Below, one piece after another: positions 33,583-43,246 of a DNA stretch of 64,000 nucleotides. Below the pieces are notes generated by a model, which ran no database searches, was not told the origin of the DNA, and was given only the letters and a program-made list of their open reading frames with translations. Within the stretch, counting starts at the first letter, position 1, and every line of letters begins with the position of its first letter. Position numbers and translations under genes: made by a program. The DNA comes from UBA7803 sp040219135 (GTDB taxonomy: Bacteria; Pseudomonadota; Gammaproteobacteria; Pseudomonadales; Azotimanducaceae), in contig JAVJTA010000005.1 of the NCBI GenBank assembly GCA_040219135.1, forward strand, positions 434,001 through 498,000. The letters run 5' to 3'.

Positions 33583-35655
33583 TCAGTCGAGGACCGCGCC
33601 GAGGTCGTCGAGGTCCTCGATCGGCAGGGAGCACTGCGCGCCTTCACAGCGGTAGGCGACCGGGCGTGCAGCGAAGTCGGCACTTACTAACCTGGGCAGA
33701 TAGGGCGGCAGTCGCTCGGCGTCGTAGGGGATCGCATACACCTGGCGCCAGGGATGGTAGCCGGCACGGGCACGCTCGAGCCACGGCCCCAGGGCGTCCC
33801 GGGGGCCGCGAATGACGATGAGATCGGGTGGCCGGTGCGCGGCTTCGAGGGCCGTGAGCAGGGTGCAGTGGCCCGACGGGAGTTTCTCCATCAGCCCCTG
33901 GGCCCAATCGATCGTTCGGTCTGCCGCCTCCAGATAGCGCGGCTCGGCGAGCAGGTGACCCAGTTGCTGCAGCGCCCGGGCGGCGATCCCGTTGCCCGGC
34001 GGCACGGCATCGTCCAGGGTCGGTTTTGGTCGGTAGATCAGCCGCTCGTGATCGCTGGCGGTAAAGAAGAAGCCGCCGGCGGGGTCCTCGAAGCGGTCCA
34101 GCAGCGCGTCCGCCAGGCTGATCGCGAAGTCGAGGTCGCGATCCCGCCAGGCCACGCTGAGCAGCCCGAGCAGAGCGTCGAGCAGATAGGCGTGGTCGTC
34201 GAGGTAGGCGTCGAAGCGTGCCCGCCCGTCCTTCCACACCGCCATCAGGCGACCGTCCAGAACGGCGTTCTCGCGCAGGAAATCCACTGCGTCCTGGGCG
34301 GCGCGCAGCCAGTCCGGGCGCTGCAGGCGATCGGCCGCGCCCGCCAGGCCGCTGATGGCGAGGGCGTTCCAGGCGGTGAGGATCTTGTCGTCCAGGCCCG
34401 GCCGCACCCGCTGCTCCCGGGCCGCAAGCAGCTTGGCGCGTGCGCTGTCGAGAAGCGCATCGGCGAGGGCCCGCTCCAGGGACAGCCGGGCCGCCACCGA
34501 TGCCCAGGAATCGTAGCGGTGCAGGTTCCAGCGGCCCTCGAAGTTGGCCGGCTTGTCCAGGCCGTAGAGGGTCTCCACCACGAGGTACTCGTCCTCGTCG
34601 AGCAGTCGGCGGACGGCGTCGCGCTGCCACAGGTAGAACTGCCCTTCCTCGCCCTCCGAGTCCGCGTCCAGCGCAGCGTAGAAGCCACCGCCCGGATGGC
34701 GCATCTCGCGCAGCATCCAACTGGCGATGCCGGTGGCAGCCTGCTCGAACAGCGGGTCCGGGCCCACCGCCAGGGCGTCGCTGTAGAGCCGCAGCAGCTG
34801 GCCGTTGTCGTAAAGCATCTTCTCGAAGTGCGGAATCATCCAGCGCGCGTCGGTGGCGTAGCGGCAGAAGCCGCCGCCGAGATGGTCGTGAATGCCACCG
34901 CGCGCCATTTTGGTCAGGGTCGTCATCACCATGTCGAGGGCTTCGCGATCGCCCTCACCGTCGCGTCGGCTCACCGCCCAGCCGCGCAGCAGACGATCCA
35001 GGGTACTCGGCATGGGGAATTTGGGGGCCCCGCCGAAGCCGCCATCGGCGCTGTCGTAGTTCTGCGCCAGCGCCGCGCGGGCGGCGCTCAGCAGCGCTTT
35101 CACGGCGCCGGGATCCTGGCGGATCGGGGCGTCGCCGGTCTCGGTCGCGTTAAGGCTGGCCAGCACGTCGGCGATCTTCTCCCCCTGGGTGGCGAGGTCC
35201 TCGCGGCGGCTGCCGTACACCTCGGCCACGCGGCGCAGCAGATCCGGGAATGCGGGCAGCTGATGGCGCGGCGTTCTGGGAAAGTAGGTGCCGCCGAAAA
35301 ACGGGACCAGCGTATCCGGGTCGAGAAACATGGTCAGCGGCCAGCCGCCCGGCTGCTGGGTCAGCAGCTGGTGGGCAAGCTGATAGACCTTGTCCAGGTC
35401 GGGGCGTTCTTCCCGGTCGACCTTTATGTTCACGAAGTGTTCGTTCATCAGCGCCGCCACGGCCGGGTCCTCGAAGGACTCGTGGGCCATCACATGGCAC
35501 CAGTGGCAGGCGGAATAACCGATGGACAGAAGAATCGGGCGTTGCCGCGAGCGGGCCTCGGCCAGTGCGGCCTCGTCCCAGGGCTGCCAGTTCACCGGAT
35601 TGTCCGCGTGCTGCAGCAGATAGGGGCTGGTCTCTGCGCCCAGTCGGTTGCTCAT
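33583..35655 (-). CDS. YyaL/spermatogenesis-associated protein 20-like thioredoxin-domain protein (DUF255)
   Basis: A 690-residue protein: an N-terminal thioredoxin-like DUF255 domain with CHWCHVMAHESF (about residues 48-59) and FGGTYFP, followed by an (alpha/alpha)6-barrel glycosidase-like region (YDNGQLLRLYSDA, LTAWNALAI, WKDGRARFDAYLDDHA). The family is widespread from bacteria to humans without a settled activity; nucleoside-sugar epimerase-like folds and redox roles have been proposed. Start at the ATG ending at 35655 (MSNRLGAETSPYLLQHADNPV); the frame stays open beyond it without family support. Converges on gcvPB with 16 bp between. Confidence 0.88.
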   Translation of the reverse strand: MSNRLGAETSPYLLQHADNPVNWQPWDEAALAEARSRQRPILLSIGYSACHWCHVMAHESFEDPAVAALMNEHFVNIKVDREERPDLDKVYQLAHQLLTQQPGGWPLTMFLDPDTLVPFFGGTYFPRTPRHQLPAFPDLLRRVAEVYGSRREDLATQGEKIADVLASLNATETGDAPIRQDPGAVKALLSAARAALAQNYDSADGGFGGAPKFPMPSTLDRLLRGWAVSRRDGEGDREALDMVMTTLTKMARGGIHDHLGGGFCRYATDARWMIPHFEKMLYDNGQLLRLYSDALAVGPDPLFEQAATGIASWMLREMRHPGGGFYAALDADSEGEEGQFYLWQRDAVRRLLDEDEYLVVETLYGLDKPANFEGRWNLHRYDSWASVAARLSLERALADALLDSARAKLLAAREQRVRPGLDDKILTAWNALAISGLAGAADRLQRPDWLRAAQDAVDFLRENAVLDGRLMAVWKDGRARFDAYLDDHAYLLDALLGLLSVAWRDRDLDFAISLADALLDRFEDPAGGFFFTASDHERLIYRPKPTLDDAVPPGNGIAARALQQLGHLLAEPRYLEAADRTIDWAQGLMEKLPSGHCTLLTALEAAHRPPDLIVIRGPRDALGPWLERARAGYHPWRQVYAIPYDAERLPPYLPRLVSADFAARPVAYRCEGAQCSLPIEDLDDLGAVLD

Positions 35656-35772
35656 CGGCGTCTCGCGTTCGGTGGCCCAGTGTACTGCGCCACGACACGG
35701 CGCGCGCCCGTTGGTATTTTGCGCGCCGTTGAGGTTCAATCGAGCCATTAACATCCATCGGACGAAACGACA

Positions 35773-36288
35773 GTGGTTGATGCAGACGGTTACCGACCAA
35801 ACGTCGGGATCGTCCTCTCCAACGACCTGGGCCAGGTGCTCTGGGCACGGCGTGTGGGCGGCCACGACGCCTGGCAGTTCCCCCAGGGCGGCATCAACGA
35901 GGACGAATCCCTGGAACAGGCGCTGTTCCGCGAGCTGCACGAGGAAGTCGGGCTGACGCCGGACAGCGTGCAGATTCTCGCCCGTACCCGCGGCTGGTTG
36001 CACTACCGGCTGCCGAAACGGCTGCGGCGCTACAACTCGACCCCCGGTTTCAAAGGTCAGAAGCAGAAGTGGTTTCTCCTGCGCATGCTGGCCGACGACG
36101 GCCTGGTGCAGGTGGACGTCACCCGCAAGCCGGAGTTCGATCACTGGCGCTGGGTGAGCTACTGGTATCCGGTGCGCCAGGTGGTGGACTTCAAACGCGA
36201 CGTCTATCGCCGGGCGCTCAAGGAGCTGGCTCCGCACCTGCCGTACCAGCGCGACTGCGCGTGCCGGTCCGGAGCATCTGAATGCTGA
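35773..36288 (+). CDS. rppH: RNA 5'-pyrophosphohydrolase RppH
   Basis: A 171-residue Nudix hydrolase that strips pyrophosphate from mRNA 5' ends and so triggers RNase E decay. The Nudix box is GGINEDESLEQALFRELHEEVGL-like (starts GGINEDE, ends REL-EEVGL). VDADGYRPNVGIVL at the start and PGFKGQKQKWFLL match E. coli RppH (176 residues, IDDDGYRPNVGIV). The start is GTG 35773. Its end overlaps ptsP by 7 bp, the conserved rppH-ptsP pair. Confidence 0.95.
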   Translation: MVDADGYRPNVGIVLSNDLGQVLWARRVGGHDAWQFPQGGINEDESLEQALFRELHEEVGLTPDSVQILARTRGWLHYRLPKRLRRYNSTPGFKGQKQKWFLLRMLADDGLVQVDVTRKPEFDHWRWVSYWYPVRQVVDFKRDVYRRALKELAPHLPYQRDCACRSGASEC

Positions 36289-38567
36289 CAACGCTCCGGC
36301 GCATCGTTCAGGATGTCGCCGCCGCCAGCTCGTTTCAGGATGCGCTGCGGATCATCGTCCACGACGTCCGCGACGCGCTCGGCACCGAGGTGTGCTCCAT
36401 CTATCTGCTGAGTCCCGAAGGTGACCGCTATCTGTTCGTCGCCACGGAAGGCCTCAACCAGGACGCGGTGGGCAAGCTGTCCCTCGACGTAGGCCAGGGA
36501 CTCACCACGCTGGTGGCGGAACGCGCCGAGCCGATCAATCTCGAGAACGCGACGGAGCATCCGCGCTTTCACTACGCCCCGGAGATCGGCGAGGAGCCGT
36601 TCAACGCGTTCCTCGGCGTCCCGGTGATCCATCATCGCCAGGTGCTCGGCGTGATGGTGGCGCAGCAGCGCGACAAACGCCGCTTCGACGAGAGCGAAGA
36701 AGCCTTCCTGGTGACGCTGTCGGCGCAGCTCGCCACGGTCGTCGCCCACGCCGAAGCCACCGGCGACATCCAGAAGATTTTCGACGCCCAGACGGGCAAG
36801 GTGTCCCAGGCGGCGGACGTGATGTTCCGCGGCATCGCCGGGGCGCCCGGCATCGCCATCGGTAACGCCGTGGTGATGCAGCCGCCGGCGAGCCTGGAGG
36901 GTGTGCCCGAGCGGCAGGCCGAGGACGTCACCACCGAGCTGCTGGTCCTGGATCGCGCGATCAACTCGGTGCGCGACGACATCCGTCGCATCAGCGAGGA
37001 GTTCGCCCAGAGCCTGCCGCGGGAGGAACTGGCGCTGTTCGACGCCTACCTGCACATGCTCGACGACAACGCCCTGGCGGGCGACATGCGCGAGCGGGTG
37101 CAGCGCGGCGTCTGGGCCCAGGGCGCGCTCAAGCAGGTGATCCGCGAGCACGTGCGGCGCTTCGAGGCCATGGAGGATCCGTACCTGCGCGAGCGCGGCG
37201 CGGATGTGAAGGACCTCGGCCTGCGCGTTCTCGCCTACCTGCAGGACATACGCGCGCGCAAAACCCAGTTTCCGAAGGACACCGTGCTGGTGGGCCACGA
37301 GGTCACGCCGAGCATGCTCGCCAACATCCCGGCGGAGCACCTCAAGGGCATCGTCTCGGTGCGCGGCTCCGGCAGCTCCCACGTCGCCATTCTCGCCCGG
37401 GCGCTGGACATTCCCGCGGTGATGGGGGCCGTGGACCTGCCCATCGCCGATCTCGACGGGCAGCCGCTGATCGTCGACGGCTACTACGGCGAGGTGTTCC
37501 TCAACCCGACCCACGAGCTGGCGGAGAGCTATCAGGAGCTCATCGCCGAAGAGCGTGAGTTCGCGGTGGAACTCGAGGATCTCAAGGACCTGCCGTCCAT
37601 CACCCTGGACGGCTGGCGGGTGCTGCTGTGGGTGAACATCGGTCTTTCCGGCGACATTTCGCGCTCCCTGGACCGCGGAGCCGAAGGCATCGGCCTGTTC
37701 CGCACCGAGGTGCCGTTCATGACCAAGGAGCAGTTCCCCTCGGAGGAAGAGCAGCGCGTGATCTACCGGGAGCACATGGAGGCCTTCGAGCCGCGCCCGG
37801 TGACCATGCGCAGCCTCGACATCGGTGGCGACAAGGCGCTCAGCTACTTTCCCATCACCGAGGAGAACCCGTTCCTCGGCTGGCGCGGGATCCGCGTCAC
37901 CCTGGACCATCCCGAGATCTTCATGGTCCAGGCGCGCGCCATGATCAAGGCCAACGCCGGCCTGCGCGGCGAGCTGCGGATCATGCTGCCGATGATCTCC
38001 AGCGTGTCTGAGGTGGAGGAAGCCAAGGCGCTCATCCATCGGGCCTACATCGAAGTGCTCGAGGAAGGGGTGCAGGTCAAGCAGCCCATGGTCGGGGTGA
38101 TGATCGAGGTGCCCGCCGCGGTCTATCAGGCACGCGAACTCGCACGCCGGGTGGATTTTCTGGCCGTGGGCTCGAACGACCTGACCCAGTACATGCTCGC
38201 CGTCGACCGCAACAATCCGCGGGTGGCGGACCTCTATCAGGAAACCCATCCTGCGGTGCTGAGCGCCCTGCGCGAGGTCGCCCGGGCCGCGCACCGGGAA
38301 GCCACCGGCGTCGGCATCTGCGGCGAGCTGGCCGGTTCGCCGGTGGGCGCGGTGCTGCTCATGGCCATGGGCTACGACGTGCTGTCCATGAACGCCACCA
38401 ACCTGCCGAAGGTGAAGTGGGTGATGCGCAACATCAAGCGCAGTGACGCCCGGCGCATGCTGGTGCGGGTGCTGCGCATGACCACCGCCGGCGAGGTGCA
38501 ATCCTACATGCGGGCCCAGCTGATCCGGGCCGGCCTGGGGCGGGTGGTGCCCTCCTACCACGACTGA
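36282..38567 (+). CDS. ptsP: Nitrogen PTS enzyme I (PtsP)
   Basis: A 761-residue phosphotransferase. An N-terminal GAF domain (about 1-165, glutamine sensing in studied homologues) precedes the PEP-utilising enzyme I region. The phospho-His is H367 in GSGSSHVAILARAL. The PEP barrel has LFRTEVPFM, RSLDIGGDKAL, NDLTQYMLAVDRNN and the catalytic Cys in GICGELAG. It would start the NPr/EIIA-Ntr relay that regulates potassium and nitrogen responses; ptsN/ptsO are not in the window. Start ATG 36282 overlaps the rppH stop. Confidence 0.95.
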   Translation: MLTTLRRIVQDVAAASSFQDALRIIVHDVRDALGTEVCSIYLLSPEGDRYLFVATEGLNQDAVGKLSLDVGQGLTTLVAERAEPINLENATEHPRFHYAPEIGEEPFNAFLGVPVIHHRQVLGVMVAQQRDKRRFDESEEAFLVTLSAQLATVVAHAEATGDIQKIFDAQTGKVSQAADVMFRGIAGAPGIAIGNAVVMQPPASLEGVPERQAEDVTTELLVLDRAINSVRDDIRRISEEFAQSLPREELALFDAYLHMLDDNALAGDMRERVQRGVWAQGALKQVIREHVRRFEAMEDPYLRERGADVKDLGLRVLAYLQDIRARKTQFPKDTVLVGHEVTPSMLANIPAEHLKGIVSVRGSGSSHVAILARALDIPAVMGAVDLPIADLDGQPLIVDGYYGEVFLNPTHELAESYQELIAEEREFAVELEDLKDLPSITLDGWRVLLWVNIGLSGDISRSLDRGAEGIGLFRTEVPFMTKEQFPSEEEQRVIYREHMEAFEPRPVTMRSLDIGGDKALSYFPITEENPFLGWRGIRVTLDHPEIFMVQARAMIKANAGLRGELRIMLPMISSVSEVEEAKALIHRAYIEVLEEGVQVKQPMVGVMIEVPAAVYQARELARRVDFLAVGSNDLTQYMLAVDRNNPRVADLYQETHPAVLSALREVARAAHREATGVGICGELAGSPVGAVLLMAMGYDVLSMNATNLPKVKWVMRNIKRSDARRMLVRVLRMTTAGEVQSYMRAQLIRAGLGRVVPSYHD

Positions 38568-38628
38568 CGCCGGTTCGCGGGCGCCGGTTCCGAACGGGGC
38601 GGGCGCGCTGCGGCCCGGGCGCTGGGCG

Positions 38629-39867
38629 ATGCCGGCGTGGGCGCTCTACGATTGGGCCAACTCGGCCTTCGCCACCCTCGTTCAGACCTTCGTGTTCGCC
38701 GCATATTTCACCCGTCAGGTGGCCGACGACGAGATCACAGGCACCGCCCAGTGGGGGTACGCCACCGCGGCCGCGGCGCTCGTCGTCGCCCTGTCCGGCC
38801 CGCTGCTCGGCGCCGTGGCCGACCAGGGCGGTCGCCGCAAACCGTTCATCGCCGTCTTCACCGCGCTCGGCGTTGCCGCCACCGCGGCACTGTGGTTCGT
38901 TGGCCCGGGCGGTCTCGGCGTGCTGCCGGCGCTGGCCCTGGTGGCGGCGGCCACCGTCGGCGTGGAGCTGGCGGTGGTGTTCTACAACGCCATGCTGCCG
39001 GACCTGGTGCCGGCTCAGCGCATCGGGCGCTGGTCGGGCTGGGGCTGGGGTCTGGGCTACGCCGGGGGTCTTGCCTGTCTGGTGGTGGCGCTGTTCGGTT
39101 TCATCGAGGAACCCGGCTGGCTGGACCTGCCGCGCGACGGTGCCGCCCACGTGCGCGCCACCTTCGTGCTCACGGCCGTGTGGCTGGCACTGTTCTCTCT
39201 GCCCCTGTTCCTGCTCACGCCGGACCGGCCGAGTCGTGGCAAGGGCGCGGCGCGCGCCCTGCGCGACGGCGTCGCGCAGCTGCTCGGCTCCCTTGCCCGG
39301 GTGCGGGACTACGCGGTGATCGTACGCTTTCTTCTGGCCCGGATGCTGTTCATCGACGGTCTTGCCACACTGTTCGCTTTCGGCGGCGTCTACGCGGCGG
39401 GTGCCTTCGACATGGACGAACGCCAGGTGCTGCTGTTCGGCATCGCCCTGAACGCCACCGCCGGCGCCGGGGCGTTCGCGTTCGCCTGGATCGACGACCG
39501 CCTCGGCAGCCGCGCCACCATGCTCTGGTCGCTGGCCGGACTGATGGCGAGCAGCGCGGCTCTGCTGCTGGTGCGCGACCCGCTGTGGTTCTGGGGTTTC
39601 GGCATGCTGCTCGGCGTGTTCGTCGGCCCGGTGCAGTCCGCCAGTCGCTCCTACCTGGCGCGCGCCGCGCCGGCACCGCTGCGCACGGAGATGTTCGGGC
39701 TGTTCGCGTTGTCGGGAAAGGCCACCGCGTTTCTCGGACCGCTGCTGGTGGGTTGGGTCACCGTGGCTGCCGCCAGTCAGCGCGCCGGTATGGCCACGAT
39801 CCTGGTGTTCTTCGCTGCCGGCGCCGCGCTGCTGTTCACGGTACCGGAGCAGCGCACGGCGCGCTGA
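38629..39867 (+). CDS. MFS transporter, UMF1 (Atg22-like) family
   Basis: A 412-residue membrane protein with about 12 hydrophobic helices. It opens WALYDWANSAFATLVQTFVFAAYF, the UMF1 family hallmark, and has an MFS loop GAVADQGGRRKPFI between helices 2 and 3. Related yeast Atg22 exports amino acids from the vacuole; bacterial substrates are unknown. It lies 61 bp after ptsP and ends 8 bp from a convergent gene. Confidence 0.87.
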   Translation: MPAWALYDWANSAFATLVQTFVFAAYFTRQVADDEITGTAQWGYATAAAALVVALSGPLLGAVADQGGRRKPFIAVFTALGVAATAALWFVGPGGLGVLPALALVAAATVGVELAVVFYNAMLPDLVPAQRIGRWSGWGWGLGYAGGLACLVVALFGFIEEPGWLDLPRDGAAHVRATFVLTAVWLALFSLPLFLLTPDRPSRGKGAARALRDGVAQLLGSLARVRDYAVIVRFLLARMLFIDGLATLFAFGGVYAAGAFDMDERQVLLFGIALNATAGAGAFAFAWIDDRLGSRATMLWSLAGLMASSAALLLVRDPLWFWGFGMLLGVFVGPVQSASRSYLARAAPAPLRTEMFGLFALSGKATAFLGPLLVGWVTVAAASQRAGMATILVFFAAGAALLFTVPEQRTAR

Positions 39868-39874
39868 CGGTGCT

Positions 39875-40666
39875 TTACACCACCTTGCTGAGCCCGCCGT
39901 CCATGTTGATCGCGCAGCCGGTGACGTAGGAGCTGGCCTCCGAGGCGAGAAACAGGGCGAGATTGGCGGCTTCCTCGGCTTCGCCCATACGCCCCATGGG
40001 CAGGCGCGCACCGGCCCGGGCGACGAACTCGTCGAAGTCGAGGGCGCCGTCCGAGGCCTCGAAGCGACGGCGGATCTGGTCGCTCCTGATGAAGCCGATG
40101 AGCATGGCGTTGACGAGTACGTTGTGCGGCGCGCCCTCGCCCGCCAGCACTTTGGTCAGCGCCATGCCGGCGGCGCGGCTCACCGACGTGGGCGCGGTGT
40201 TGGCGTCCGGGGTCTTGGCGTAGACGTTGAGCAGGTTGATCACCCGCCCCCAGCGCTGCTGCTTCATGTGCGGCCACACCGCGCGGGTCAGACGGATGGC
40301 AGCGAACAGCTTCAGGTCGAGATCCGCCTGCCAGGCCGCATCGCTGATCTCCTCGAACGGCTGCGCCGCGGACTGTCCGGCGTTGTTCACCAGCACGTCG
40401 ACGGCACCGAGGTCGGCGACGATGCGGTCGTGGGTGGCGGCCACCTGTTCGGCGTCGGTGACGTCGCACGGGTAGCCGGCGATGGCGGCCTCCGCCGGCC
40501 CCGCGTTGGCGCTGATCTCGCGTACCGCAGCGTCCAGCGGCCCGGCGCGACGGGCGAGAATGGCGACCCGGGCGCCGGCCTGGTAGAACGCCTCGGCGGT
40601 GGCGCGGCCGAGACCCAGACTGCCGCCGGTGATCACCGCGGTGCGCCCGCGCAGAGTCAGTTCCAT
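39875..40666 (-). CDS. SDR-family protein lacking the catalytic Tyr/Lys
   Basis: A 263-residue short-chain dehydrogenase/reductase. The nucleotide-binding TGGSLGLGRA (about 14-23) and NNAG (about 92-95) are intact. Where active members have YxxxK there is TSVSR, so both the catalytic Tyr (Thr here) and Lys (Arg here) are replaced; the catalytic Ser position in NLLNVYAKT also looks lost. C-terminal AMLIGFIRSD and the substrate-loop region resemble FabG-like members. It may be a substrate-binding or regulatory protein or use other chemistry. No pathway is evident; 30 bp after the NRDE gene on the same strand. Confidence 0.82.
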   Translation of the reverse strand: MELTLRGRTAVITGGSLGLGRATAEAFYQAGARVAILARRAGPLDAAVREISANAGPAEAAIAGYPCDVTDAEQVAATHDRIVADLGAVDVLVNNAGQSAAQPFEEISDAAWQADLDLKLFAAIRLTRAVWPHMKQQRWGRVINLLNVYAKTPDANTAPTSVSRAAGMALTKVLAGEGAPHNVLVNAMLIGFIRSDQIRRRFEASDGALDFDEFVARAGARLPMGRMGEAEEAANLALFLASEASSYVTGCAINMDGGLSKVV

Positions 40667-40696
40667 GGTTTCCCTCCCAGGCGTCCGTTCAATTGT

Positions 40697-41464
40697 TCAT
40701 CCGGTGACGAATTCGAAGCGTTGCCGCGCGCCGCTGGTTCCGCCGGGACCGTAAGCCTGTTCCACGAAGTGTACGTCGAGCCCGCCGCGGCCTGGCCGCG
40801 GGCGCCGGAACACCACCGCGGTGCTGGCGCGGGTGCCGTAGTCCTCGCCGACGATGAAGCACGAGGCGACCCGGCGCTCGAGGTCCAGCGGGCGTCCGCG
40901 CCGCGGCAGCTCTTCATCCGGCGCCACCTGGCGATCGCCGAGCAGATCGATCAGGGCGTCCGGGTCCGGATCGCGCTGCACCAGCGCGGCCAGGGCGTCG
41001 CGTCCGCGGCGCACCTTGGGCCACTGGGCGCCGAGTTCGGCGTTGGCCAGGCCGTAGACCCCGGGTTCGAGATCCTGGCTGTGGCCGCGGTTGGATGTGT
41101 AGACGAGATCGTCGCCGTCCCACATGAGCAGATTGAACCCCCTGTAGCTCGCGGTGTGCAGATGGTGGGCGAAGTGATGGGCGCCGCTGGCGCCGGCGAG
41201 GAACGTCTCCGGCAACCGGCCGCGGGACTGCGGCGCTTCGGACGGCCCTTCTTCGGCGAAATTGGTGACCGTGGCGAAGCGGCCGCTGCGGCTGACGCCG
41301 AGCCAGGTGCCGCCCGCGGACAGATCGCGGCCCGCGAGAATCTGCGGCGCGTCGTCCCAGAAGTGTGCGCTCCTCGCCGGGCGCGCGTAGAATTCGTCCC
41401 GGTTTGCGGCCACGACCAGTGGATGGTCCGATTCCGGATCGTAGGCGAACAGTACCAGGCACAT
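40697..41464 (-). CDS. NRDE family protein (TANGO2-like)
   Basis: A 255-residue protein starting MCLVLFAYDPESDHPLVVAANRDEFYARP, the NRDE signature, with an N-terminal Cys after Met like Ntn-hydrolases. GTWLGVSRSGRFATVTN and STAVVFRR near the C-terminus also match. Eukaryotic TANGO2 is implicated in Golgi organisation and haem/lipid handling; the bacterial role is unknown. The ATG ending at 41464 is chosen so that Cys2 is exposed; an upstream ATG adds nine unsupported residues. Divergent from lgt. Confidence 0.88.
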   Translation of the reverse strand: MCLVLFAYDPESDHPLVVAANRDEFYARPARSAHFWDDAPQILAGRDLSAGGTWLGVSRSGRFATVTNFAEEGPSEAPQSRGRLPETFLAGASGAHHFAHHLHTASYRGFNLLMWDGDDLVYTSNRGHSQDLEPGVYGLANAELGAQWPKVRRGRDALAALVQRDPDPDALIDLLGDRQVAPDEELPRRGRPLDLERRVASCFIVGEDYGTRASTAVVFRRPRPGRGGLDVHFVEQAYGPGGTSGARQRFEFVTG

Positions 41465-41547
41465 AGAATGCGTCGGCTCCCGCGCCGGCAACCGGGCGGC
41501 CGGCTCTTTCAGGTTCGCCGCGAGTCTACCAGAGGAGATTCAGGCCG

Positions 41548-42369
41548 TTGCAGCACCCTCACTACCCCGACATCGACCCCATCATCGTCTCCCTGGGGCC
41601 CCTGTCGGTGCGCTGGTACGGGCTTGCCTATCTGGCAGCCTTCGCGCTGTGCTGGTGGCTCGGCAACCGCCGCGCCGGCAGCGCCAGCGGCTGGAGCCGC
41701 CAGGAGGTCTCCGACGTGGTGTTCTACGGCGCCGTGGGGGCCGTGCTCGGCGGACGTATCGGCTACACCCTGTTCTACGGCTTCGAACAGCTGGCCCGGG
41801 ACCCGATGTTTCTCCTGCGCATCTGGGAAGGTGGCATGTCGTTCCACGGTGGCCTCATCGGCGGCATGCTCGGGCTGTGGTGGTTCGGCCGCAATACCGG
41901 GCGCAGCTTCTTCCAGGTCGGCGACTTCGTCGCGCCGCTGGTGCCGCTGGGCCTGGGTCTCGGACGCCTCGGCAACTTCGCCAACACCGAGCTGCCCGGG
42001 CGCATGACCGACTCGGTGTTCGGGCTCGTCTACCCGTGCTCGGCGGAAGCCATCCGCCAGATCAATCCGCTCTGTGTCGGCGAGTGGGAGACCTTCGCCC
42101 GCCACCCCTCGCCCCTCTACCAGGCGTTCGCCGAAGGCCTGGTGCTGTTCGCCGTAGTCTGGTGGTTCTCCTCGCGGCCGCGGCCGGTGGGCGCAGTGTC
42201 CGGGGTGTTCCTCGCCGGGTACGGCGTGCTGCGCTTTGTCACCGAGTTCTTCCGCACGCCGGATGCGCACCTCGGCTTCATCGCTCTGGACTGGATGACC
42301 ATGGGCCAGATCCTGTCGATCCCCATGATCATCGTTGGTATCCTGCTGCTCCTGCGGGGCCGCGGATAG
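41548..42369 (+). CDS. lgt: Prolipoprotein diacylglyceryl transferase Lgt
   Basis: A 273-residue inner-membrane enzyme transferring diacylglycerol from phosphatidylglycerol to the lipobox Cys of prolipoproteins. About seven membrane helices; signature GGRIGYTLFYG, SFHGGLIGG and GLGRLGNFANTELPGR. The likely start is TTG 41548, with AGAGGAG 10 bp upstream, giving MQHPHYPDIDPI. Followed after 6 bp by thyA, the E. coli order. A candidate client, the S9 lipoprotein, is encoded 2 kb downstream. Confidence 0.95.
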   Translation: MQHPHYPDIDPIIVSLGPLSVRWYGLAYLAAFALCWWLGNRRAGSASGWSRQEVSDVVFYGAVGAVLGGRIGYTLFYGFEQLARDPMFLLRIWEGGMSFHGGLIGGMLGLWWFGRNTGRSFFQVGDFVAPLVPLGLGLGRLGNFANTELPGRMTDSVFGLVYPCSAEAIRQINPLCVGEWETFARHPSPLYQAFAEGLVLFAVVWWFSSRPRPVGAVSGVFLAGYGVLRFVTEFFRTPDAHLGFIALDWMTMGQILSIPMIIVGILLLLRGRG

Positions 42370-42375
42370 GTTCGA

Positions 42376-43170
42376 ATGAAGCAGTATCTGGATCTCATGC
42401 GCCACGTGCGTGAGCACGGCACCTTCAAGGGCGACCGCACCGGCACCGGCACCTACAGCGTGTTCGGCCATCAGATGCGCTTCGATCTGGGCGACGGTTT
42501 TCCCCTGGTGACCACCAAGAAGATGTTCCTGAAGGGCATCATCCACGAGCTGCTGTGGTTTCTGCAGGGCAGCACCAACATCCGCTACCTGCAGGATCAC
42601 GACGTCCACATCTGGGACGAATGGGCCGACGAGCACGGCGAGCTCGGCCCGGTGTACGGCTCCCAGTGGCGTTCCTGGCCCACGGCCGACGGCAGCACCA
42701 TCGATCAGATCGAGCGGGTGACGCGGGACATTCGCGGCAACCCGGATTCCCGGCGGCTCATCGTCAGCGCCTGGAACGTGGCCGAAGTGGATCGCATGGC
42801 GCTGCCGCCGTGCCACACGCTGTTCCAGTTCTATGTCGCCGACGGGCGCCTGTCCTGCCAGCTCTACCAGCGCAGCGCCGATGTGTTCCTCGGCGTGCCC
42901 TTCAACATCGCCTCTTACGCGCTGCTGACCCTGATGATGGCTCAGGTCTGCGAGCTCGAGCCCGGCGACTTCGTGCACACCTTCGGCGATGCGCATCTCT
43001 ACGCCAACCACCTGGAGCAGGCGGACCGGCAGCTCGCCCGGGTGCCGCTGCCGCTGCCGACGATGACGCTGAACCCGGCGGTGAAGGACATCTTCGGCTT
43101 CCGCTACGAGGACTTCACCCTGACCGGCTACCGCAGCCACACCGGCATCAAGGCGCCGATCGCGGTCTAG
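42376..43170 (+). CDS. thyA: Thymidylate synthase ThyA
   Basis: A 264-residue enzyme methylating dUMP with 5,10-methylene-THF, yielding dTMP and dihydrofolate. Length and active-site Cys number equal E. coli ThyA: C146 in LPPCHTLFQFYV. QYLDLMRHV, RTGTGTYSVFGHQMRFDL, RSADVFLGVPFNIASYA are typical. 6 bp after lgt; folA, which recycles the dihydrofolate it makes, follows after 76 bp. Confidence 0.98.
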   Translation: MKQYLDLMRHVREHGTFKGDRTGTGTYSVFGHQMRFDLGDGFPLVTTKKMFLKGIIHELLWFLQGSTNIRYLQDHDVHIWDEWADEHGELGPVYGSQWRSWPTADGSTIDQIERVTRDIRGNPDSRRLIVSAWNVAEVDRMALPPCHTLFQFYVADGRLSCQLYQRSADVFLGVPFNIASYALLTLMMAQVCELEPGDFVHTFGDAHLYANHLEQADRQLARVPLPLPTMTLNPAVKDIFGFRYEDFTLTGYRSHTGIKAPIAV

Positions 43171-43246
43171 TGGGAATCAACGAACGCCGGCTCCCATCCA
43201 CCAGCGTGCTGCGCCGAACCCCGGCGGCGCTGACGCCGGGCCCCGC

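Noticed and set aside
35656..36291. N-terminal extension of the YyaL-like gene across rppH
   Set aside because: The frame is open, but it is antisense to rppH, which has a full Nudix box; YyaL homology begins at MSNRLGAETSPY.
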